A DNA stretch of 64,000 nt from Planctomycetes bacterium syqfu (lineage in GTDB: Bacteria > Planctomycetota > Phycisphaerae > Phycisphaerales > Phycisphaeraceae), in contig CP087563.1 in assembly GCA_020974905.1 (NCBI GenBank), forward strand, positions 620,001 to 684,000. Reading direction: 5' to 3'. Position 1 is the first letter of the stretch; each line of letters begins with the position of its first letter. Positions 58,667 through 64,000 of the stretch are shown in pieces. The position numbers and the translations under genes were made by a program. The notes under the pieces were generated by a model. The model was not told the DNA's origin. It saw only the letters and a program-made list of their open reading frames with translations, and did not search any database.

Positions 58667-59161
58667 ATGAATCATGTCACTACAACCATGTTGCCCGACA
58701 CGGAAACAGCAGAGCAGGTTTTAGCGTCACTGGGCAAATTGAATATCCCTGACGATGCCATTGCCATCGTTGCCCGTGGAAATTCAAGCTTTAACAATCC
58801 CAGCAAACAGATTTCCATGCAATTCAGCAACGAGTCAACAAACCACGTTAGCAATGATGCAGATGATCCTGGTGTGACGATCAACATGGCGAATCTATCC
58901 ATGTTCAACGGCGAGTCCGTGGGTATTGCGGGGACCGGTCCGGTCTCGGCCATCATTTCATCAAGCCAACTTGATGATTCGATGAAGAATCCTCATGCGG
59001 TACTCACCTCATTCGGCATCTCAGAAGAACAGATGCCGACCATCGAGCACGCCATTGCTGAAGGTGGCGTCCTGGTGAGTGTCATGACCAACGATCACAC
59101 CGCGGGAATCGTTGAATCGACTTTCCGTGAACACCATGGTCGATTCATCAAATCCACCTGA
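58667..59161 (+). CDS. YflT-like general stress domain protein
   Basis: 164 aa from ATG 58667 with AAAGGA upstream. The start (an alpha/beta unit with TETAEQVLASLGKLNIPDD and IAIVARG) and the end (LTSFGISEEQMPTIEHAIAEGGVLVSV, then a helix and a strand) fit the general stress protein YflT/17M pattern of proteins induced by stress. A Gly/Ser/Asn-rich middle segment separates them. Second gene of the rightward sigma-54 unit; 55 bp after the DUF1328 gene. Molecular role unknown. Confidence 0.7.
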   Translation: MNHVTTTMLPDTETAEQVLASLGKLNIPDDAIAIVARGNSSFNNPSKQISMQFSNESTNHVSNDADDPGVTINMANLSMFNGESVGIAGTGPVSAIISSSQLDDSMKNPHAVLTSFGISEEQMPTIEHAIAEGGVLVSVMTNDHTAGIVESTFREHHGRFIKST

Positions 59162-59229
59162 TCCCTTCACCTGTGACCTGATGCTATTTAGAAAAGTACT
59201 TTTACTCCTACCTATAGAAAGAACAACCA

Positions 59230-59505
59230 ATGATTGGAACCAACAACAAACGTTCGAAGATTCGTGACGATATCAAAACCCTCAAGCGTGATCTGTATAC
59301 CATCAAGGATGACCTGGAAAATATCTCCAGCAATATGCTTGATGAAAGTAAGGAAACGATCAACGATGTTAAGGAAGAGGCAACCAAGCGTGTTGCTGTG
59401 GGCATGAAACGTGCTCGCAATCATGTTCGTGAACGTCCCCTGTCGACCACGATCATAGCAGCAGGCGCAGGCTTTCTGGCAGCAACACTATTGAGTCGTC
59501 GTTAA
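59230..59505 (+). CDS. DUF883 (ElaB/YqjD/YgaM-type) protein
   Basis: 91 aa. A helical region with repeated charged heptads (KIRDDIKTLKRDLYTIKDDLE) is followed by a C-terminal membrane helix (TTIIAAGAGFLAATLLSRR). This matches the DUF883 family; E. coli members are ribosome-associated, inner-membrane proteins made in stationary phase. Third gene of the rightward unit. Confidence 0.9.
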   Translation: MIGTNNKRSKIRDDIKTLKRDLYTIKDDLENISSNMLDESKETINDVKEEATKRVAVGMKRARNHVRERPLSTTIIAAGAGFLAATLLSRR

Positions 59506-59567
59506 CCCAGACGGTGTCCAGACCCATCCCGGCCACTTAAGCAAACGAACTAGAAAGTGAGTTAACC

Positions 59568-59843
59568 GTGATTAAAGCAATCAGCTTGATGGCAGTCAAA
59601 ATGACAGAACTCATGGAGGCGGAAGGTCGATTGGCTAAATCCGAAATCCATCAGTTGGTCAAAGCGCTAATGCTTTACATGGTCTCAGGCAGCCTCATCG
59701 TTCTGGGCATCATGGCTATGGCTGCCGGATTTTACAGCCTCATGCAACAGGTCATGCCTCCGGGCGCGGCGTTAATCGTCGGTGCCTTGATTCTGATCAC
59801 CATCGCAGCAGGCTTCGCCAACTACGCTCAGAAAATTTCGTAA
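59568..59843 (+). CDS. YqjE/holin superfamily III-like membrane protein
   Basis: 91 aa, GTG start. An amphipathic N-terminal helix is followed by two membrane helices (about 38-58 and 63-85). The pattern resembles YqjE-type proteins, which accompany DUF883 proteins in many bacteria. Last gene of the rightward unit. A hairpin and a terminator follow within 130 bp. Confidence 0.8.
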   Translation: MIKAISLMAVKMTELMEAEGRLAKSEIHQLVKALMLYMVSGSLIVLGIMAMAAGFYSLMQQVMPPGAALIVGALILITIAAGFANYAQKIS

Positions 59844-59895
59844 GTCGTCATTGAAAACAAAGCTGTCTGAGAATTAAAGCCACATCCTAAATCCC

Positions 59896-59914
59896 CATGC
59901 CAAATGTTGGCATG
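59896..59914 (+). repeat. Hairpin CATGCCAA-ATG-TTGGCATG
   Basis: Perfect 8-bp arms with a 3-nt loop, 52 bp after the last stress gene and 17 bp before the terminator. No T run of its own. May protect the 3' end of the mRNA or add to termination. Confidence 0.5.
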
Positions 59915-59931
59915 TAAAGATAAATCCTTGT

Positions 59932-59969
59932 CGCCTGCATTTTCGTTGAGAGTGCAGGCGGCTTTTTTT
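59932..59969 (+). terminator. Rho-independent terminator of the stress unit
   Basis: Perfect 8-bp arms CGCCTGCA (59932-59939) and TGCAGGCG (59953-59960), followed by GC and a run of seven T. Confidence 0.85.
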
Positions 59970-59980
59970 ACAAATAAGGA

Positions 59981-60022
59981 TTGACGAATTTTTGATACGT
60001 GATATAGTTATCTATATAACTA
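59981..60022 (+). promoter_or_regulatory. Sigma-70-type promoter with overlapping operator
   Basis: TTGACG (59981-59986) and TATAGT (60003-60008) with 16-bp spacing. TAGTTAT-CTAT-ATAACTA (60005-60022), a perfect 7-bp-arm palindrome, overlaps the -10 box. This is a classic layout for autorepression by the GntR/LacI-type regulator encoded 26 bp downstream. Confidence 0.7.
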
Positions 60023-60047
60023 GTCAATCTTGACAAGGAGTGGTTCA

Positions 60048-61142
60048 TTGGCGGTTGATCAACGTGTTTCCAAATATGTGCATATCAGTGATTTCATCAA
60101 GAAGGAACTCAGTCGTGGACGCTGGAAGGCTGGAGACAAACTCCCACCAGCCCGACACTTTGTCGAGCAATTTGATGTCACCCCAGTCACAGTGTGGAAA
60201 GCCCTGGATGTCCTGGGACAGGAAGGCTTGATCCATCGGGTCCAGGGCAAAGGTACGTTTGTCACCGAAAGTCGTTCAGCCCTGAAAACCCAACTCATCG
60301 GCGTGAGTACACGCACGCGTGGCGATTCTTACGGCATCACCTTCGATGCCTTGGCGCAGCAACTCAAAGCACATCACTACAGTCCGCTGATCCTGGATAT
60401 GGAAGACGAACCCAACCGACTGCATGCGGATTGGCAGCAGCATCTCACTGCAATCCTCGAAAATGATCTGCAGGCGTTGATTCTTGATGGTGCCAGCTTC
60501 CAACCCTTTAATTACCTTCAACAACATGAAGACCAACTGCCCCCCATCACGTTCATGCGCGTCTTTGAAACCGACCTGCAATTCAAACGTGCCAACGTGA
60601 TCACCTGTGACTGGGAAGCTGGCGGATACCTGGCAGCCAAGCATCTGCTCGATCAAGGCTATGAAAAACTGACCTATCTGACTTTCGGTGATCCAGCTCA
60701 TGCTCCGATGTCCATGGGCCCTGACTGGTATTACAACCAATCCGTCAAACATGGCATTGAACGAGCAATTCACGAAACAGGACAAGACGAGAAATCGGAT
60801 CTTTGCGTGGTGCTGGATATCGTCGATCAGGAACCCACCCCAAAACTCAGAAATGCATTGAAGCAGGGGTACACAGGCGTGATCTGCCTGGGGGATGTAC
60901 GTGCGTTAAAAGTCTATCGACTTGCTGCAAAAATGAAGAAGACCATCGGCAAAGACATTGGTGTCTGCGGCTACTTCAACACCCAATGGGCCAGCCTGCT
61001 TAACACCGCATTGACCTCGGTCCAGGTGCACGAAGAAACCATCGGCCAACTGGCAGCTCAATCCGTCATTGAAGGCTGGAAAGGCGTGCATCGCACAGTC
61101 CAGCCCCAACTCGTCATCAAGGAATCCTCGCAATGCGCTTAA
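60048..61142 (+). CDS. GntR-type winged helix fused to LacI-type sensor (AraR-like)
   Basis: 364 aa from a TTG start at 60048, chosen for AAGGAG 8 nt upstream; another in-frame TTG at 60030 overlaps this ribosome site. The N-terminus is a GntR winged helix (WKAGDKLPPARHFVEQFDV, then TVWKALDVLGQEGLIHRVQGKG). Residues about 85-355 form a periplasmic-binding-protein-like sugar sensor as in AraR (LIGVSTRTRG, GGYLAAKHLLDQGYEKLTYL). Its 3' end overlaps the next gene by 10 bp, so it is co-translated with the secreted 693-aa protein. A palindrome covers its promoter. Confidence 0.9.
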   Translation: MAVDQRVSKYVHISDFIKKELSRGRWKAGDKLPPARHFVEQFDVTPVTVWKALDVLGQEGLIHRVQGKGTFVTESRSALKTQLIGVSTRTRGDSYGITFDALAQQLKAHHYSPLILDMEDEPNRLHADWQQHLTAILENDLQALILDGASFQPFNYLQQHEDQLPPITFMRVFETDLQFKRANVITCDWEAGGYLAAKHLLDQGYEKLTYLTFGDPAHAPMSMGPDWYYNQSVKHGIERAIHETGQDEKSDLCVVLDIVDQEPTPKLRNALKQGYTGVICLGDVRALKVYRLAAKMKKTIGKDIGVCGYFNTQWASLLNTALTSVQVHEETIGQLAAQSVIEGWKGVHRTVQPQLVIKESSQCA

Positions 61143-63214
61143 TGCCTTTTATCTCTTGTATTTTCCTGTTGACATTGATTCAACCGGCACTCGCAGACGA
61201 GCCATCTGAGACTTACCAATTCATCCCGGTGACTGAAAAAATCTCAGTTCCCTGGCATACCCATTATCTTTCGACATCCCCGACTCCCTCAAACACGCTC
61301 AATGCTGGGGCGGATTATCTAAATCGTTTCGTCGATGCTGCATTGAATAACAGACTCGAAAAAACTGCTGCAAAAACACCATGGCAGCAATACAGCAAAT
61401 TCCTGAATTGGGCGAGTTGGGCTTACCTGTCACCTGACAGTCAGTTTCAAGGCGATGAGCGTCTGGTGGCGATGATGCAGACATGGCTGGATACGTTTTT
61501 CGTCCTAGTCTCAACCCAACCAGATGATCCAAAGAAGGCGGAGAGCTGGACCGCCAACCGGATTCATGACACATGGTCGTTTCATGACTATTCGCTACCG
61601 CTGCTTGCCATCGAATCCAATAGTCAACTGCAGCAGAAAATCGGTCTATATCGCATCAAACGTTACCGACAGATTCTTGTCGACAGCATTGCAGACATGA
61701 CAACCGTTTCGACATTCAACAGCTTGATCCAGCGAGCAGACAACTACGTGAACATGGCGACCCATCCCATGGCCGTCTACATTCACGGTTGGTTGATCAC
61801 AGGCGAAACCAAATACTTGAAGATGGCCCAATCCATCGTTGCCATCCTTCATCGCGACCAGATGCCCAACGGCATGTTCCCCTACCGGCACAAACTCCAT
61901 GGTCCGGATCACATTGAGTATGAAACCATGTACTACCGTGCCATCGAGATGCGGGCGCTCTTTATCTTCTGGTGGGCGACGGGTAGTCAAATGGCGTTTG
62001 AATGCTTGAAGCGATCAACGCCCTGGTATCCATTGAACATGGAACCGCCTTACCACTTTAATGACGGTGCTGACATCTGGTGGAAAGATCAATGGCGGAC
62101 ATTCTGGCCGATGCATATTGCCATGGTAGGTGCCGCTGCCAAAGATGGTGAAAACGCAACCATCGCTCTAAACATGGCAAGGGACCGAAAGAGTTTTGAT
62201 CGGTTTGATCTGGTCCTTGGCGCATTGGCTTATCAACAGATGACAGACATCACGCTCAAACCAATCCGTGATCAATACATCATGGCAGACCCGGATATCC
62301 GTGGATTGCGACTGCGACATACACCATGGTCCACCACCTTCACCACCGGATCATTTACCTACACAAGGGCTTCTGCCATGCGGGTGACAGATGATGGCAA
62401 GGGATTCGATGCCCTGCATATGGCAAGGCCCTGCGTGCGTGTCACCCCTCTGACTAAACGTTCGCGCATCGATCCGGATTACACCATGCTCGGTGCTGAA
62501 GGTGCGGATAGGGTTTGGATCATCAAAGACGAATTCGCTGTCGTCGGTACAACCTATCTCCCCTCACGCACACTCAAAACGTGGCGTCCAACCATCCCCA
62601 CAGCCCCTTGGCAAATGACCGAAATCTGGATGATGTCACCACAGGGCATGGTCGGTATCATCGACAGTCGAGCAACGGAATCTCAAGAGATTGTCGAACT
62701 CAATCACCAATACCGATTCATTGCGGACAATAACCAATGCTCACCTGTTGACGGACAACCCGACACATGGCTGGCTGGAAAATTGACGCTGACCATCATC
62801 CAAACCAACTTTCAACACCGTGTTCTGGAACGAGTCCGTCGATTTGCACTCAACGCCAAAGATCGTCGTGATTTCCAGGTGAGTCTGACGGACGTGAAGC
62901 GACTACCTGAGCAGATTGCTCAGGATGAGAAACTCAGTGATGAGCAGAAAACACTGCTGCCAACGGAGCACACCATCGAAGCGGGATATCACCGTTATTC
63001 ACTGGCATGCATCGCACCCGATGATGTTGATGTCAACTTCGCACCCAAGCGCTTGGAACATGCATCATTAGTCGGATTTTCGTTTGTAATCCAAAACAAA
63101 CGCTATGGCGTCTGGTTTAACCCTACGACTGAGACAGTTGGGATTGATCGCAAACAGACTGATCCAACCAGCATGATTACATCGGGAAAAATCAAACTCG
63201 TTGCCATGGATTAA
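61133..63214 (+). CDS. Exported protein, probable alpha/alpha-toroid polysaccharide-active enzyme
   Basis: 693 aa with a signal peptide (cleavage near ALADEP). Residues about 60-400 are helical and rich in Trp and Tyr (IHDTWSFHDYSLPLL, NMATHPMAVYIHGWL, PNGMFPYRHKLHGPDH, EYETMYYRAIEMRAL), fitting an alpha/alpha-toroid as in many polysaccharide lyases or unsaturated glycosidases. The C-terminal 250 residues are beta-rich, as in heparinase II/III-like enzymes. I cannot name a family. It overlaps the GntR/LacI regulator gene by 10 bp and precedes a pseudopilin, so it takes the hydrolase position of this cassette. ATG at 61142 is a possible alternative start. Confidence 0.75.
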   Translation: MRLMPFISCIFLLTLIQPALADEPSETYQFIPVTEKISVPWHTHYLSTSPTPSNTLNAGADYLNRFVDAALNNRLEKTAAKTPWQQYSKFLNWASWAYLSPDSQFQGDERLVAMMQTWLDTFFVLVSTQPDDPKKAESWTANRIHDTWSFHDYSLPLLAIESNSQLQQKIGLYRIKRYRQILVDSIADMTTVSTFNSLIQRADNYVNMATHPMAVYIHGWLITGETKYLKMAQSIVAILHRDQMPNGMFPYRHKLHGPDHIEYETMYYRAIEMRALFIFWWATGSQMAFECLKRSTPWYPLNMEPPYHFNDGADIWWKDQWRTFWPMHIAMVGAAAKDGENATIALNMARDRKSFDRFDLVLGALAYQQMTDITLKPIRDQYIMADPDIRGLRLRHTPWSTTFTTGSFTYTRASAMRVTDDGKGFDALHMARPCVRVTPLTKRSRIDPDYTMLGAEGADRVWIIKDEFAVVGTTYLPSRTLKTWRPTIPTAPWQMTEIWMMSPQGMVGIIDSRATESQEIVELNHQYRFIADNNQCSPVDGQPDTWLAGKLTLTIIQTNFQHRVLERVRRFALNAKDRRDFQVSLTDVKRLPEQIAQDEKLSDEQKTLLPTEHTIEAGYHRYSLACIAPDDVDVNFAPKRLEHASLVGFSFVIQNKRYGVWFNPTTETVGIDRKQTDPTSMITSGKIKLVAMD

Positions 63215-63274
63215 TCCTTGGAACATGATCGAAAAATGCGATAGCCCAAGCAAGTCTCCGACAGGAAATTCAAA

Positions 63275-64000
63275 ATGCCAAGACGAATAAATGATGCCAA
63301 ACCACGAGCATTCTCTGCCTTCACACTCATCGAGTTACTGGTTGTGATCAGCATCATCGCGCTACTGATTGCCATTCTCCTGCCTGCTCTTCGTGAAGCG
63401 CGTAAGGCTGCTCAGAGTGCAGCATGCAAATCCAATCTCCGGCAAATCGGTGTTGCAGCTCATTCTTACATGACCGACAACAAAGACCTTTTCCCACTCC
63501 AACGCGTCGGGGGACAGGAGTATGGGCCGAAGATGTTTTTTCAATTGGATAGAGGTGGAGAGCTTGCCCTGCAGTTCTCAAATTTTGCACGAGATTACAA
63601 ACTCGCGCCCAATGCGGTTGGCATTGTGGGTTATGAGGTGAAAGACCATGGACTGTTTGTATGCCCTGGCAAGAATGTCACACGGATTAACAATGCATGG
63701 GACGCTTCGTATTTAACCGGCAGCATCGTCGCCACATGGTACGCCAAGTCGCAACCGGCGTACCGCTATCCATCCGAACTCACGGATCAAGCATGGGAAT
63801 TGTACGGTTATCGTGGCAGTGGTCCTTTGAACCTTCGCGGATCACAGCTTCCGCCGACGGTATTCCCGTTATTTTTTGATGACTCACCACATCCGACCAA
63901 TACCGACCCTTACACTGTTAATCATAAGGATGCGATGAATATCCTCTATCTCGATGGTAGTGTTACAGCACAACCTTTTGATGAGAATTTTTATGGGGAC
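63275..64000 (+). CDS. Type II pseudopilin with H-X9-DG motif (3' end beyond window)
   Basis: At least 242 aa, open to the window edge. ATG with AGGAAAT 7-8 nt upstream. Short basic leader [15 protein letters not shown], then [13 protein letters not shown] and [13 protein letters not shown]. The motif H-X9-DG appears as [12 protein letters not shown] near residue 225, so only a short tail is missing. It follows the secreted 693-aa protein by 60 bp in the GntR/LacI cassette. Confidence 0.92.
   Translation, partial: MPRRINDAKPRAFSAFTLIELLVVISIIALLIAILLPALREARKAAQSAACKSNLRQIGVAAHSYMTDNKDLFPLQRVGGQEYGPKMFFQLDRGGELALQFSNFARDYKLAPNAVGIVGYEVKDHGLFVCPGKNVTRINNAWDASYLTGSIVATWYAKSQPAYRYPSELTDQAWELYGYRGSGPLNLRGSQLPPTVFPLFFDDSPHPTNTDPYTVNHKDAMNILYLDGSVTAQPFDENFYGD

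Noticed and set aside
1-64000. CRISPR arrays, tRNA or rRNA genes, insertion sequences, prophage, PEP-CTERM sorting signals
   Set aside because: I looked for spaced direct repeats, tRNA-like cloverleaf gaps, transposase or integrase motifs and PEP-type C-termini and found none that I could support by eye.

Overview
This 64 kb window looks like the chromosome of a planctomycete, most likely class Phycisphaerae. That is an inference from gene content, since no rRNA gene is present. The signs are five separate pseudopilins with the [13 protein letters not shown]-type N-terminus and, in four of them, a C-terminal H-X9-DG motif; several very large secreted carbohydrate-active proteins; formylglycine sulfatases; many LacI-type regulators; and a FlgI-like lipoprotein with no flagellar genes nearby.

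Layout. Positions 1-15386 (minus) form one long polysaccharide operon: LacI regulator, pseudopilin, two giant paralogous exported proteins (1393 and about 1644 aa, the second ending in an NHL-type propeller), a 630-aa exported protein and a GH29 alpha-L-fucosidase cut by the window edge. Positions 15.4-15.9 kb hold a small inverted-repeat element. Positions 15852-19575 (minus) are IclR regulator, sulfatase, sulfatase. Positions 19.8-27.7 kb (plus) hold a LacI-pseudopilin pair ending in a terminator, then LacI, pseudopilin and a 1311-aa clan GH-A hydrolase. Positions 27.8-34.5 kb (plus) are a TetR plus RND efflux operon whose outer-membrane factor gene is frameshifted. Positions 34.5-37.4 kb (minus) encode a cytochrome bd-like complex with a cytochrome c fusion and a zinc-ribbon protein. 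Positions 37.6-49.2 kb hold housekeeping genes: methyltransferase, SMC, FlgI-like lipoprotein, PutA and YpdA. Positions 49.3-55.6 kb (minus) are LacI, pseudopilin and two tandem GH71/GH99-like proteins. Positions 55.7-59.8 kb are a sigma-54 activator followed by an envelope-stress gene cluster with two divergent -24/-12 promoters. Positions 60.0-64.0 kb (plus) are a GntR/LacI hybrid regulator, a secreted alpha-helical protein and a pseudopilin cut by the window edge.

How it fits together. The dominant theme is a cassette, repeated five times, of one sugar-type transcription regulator, one pseudopilin and usually one or more exported carbohydrate-active proteins. The fucosidase and both sulfatases have no visible signal peptide, while the large proteins do. 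This suggests outer capture or trimming followed by intracellular breakdown of a sulfated, possibly fucose-containing, polysaccharide. Palindromic operator candidates sit in front of the IclR gene, two LacI genes and the GntR/LacI gene.

The second theme is the sigma-54 stress region. An NtrC-family activator whose receiver domain lacks the phospho-acceptor Asp lies beside a divergent gene set (PRC-barrel, entericidin and small lipoprotein one way; DUF1328, YflT-like, DUF883 and YqjE-like the other). Both promoters match TGGCATG-N4-TTGCA, with dyad elements between them.
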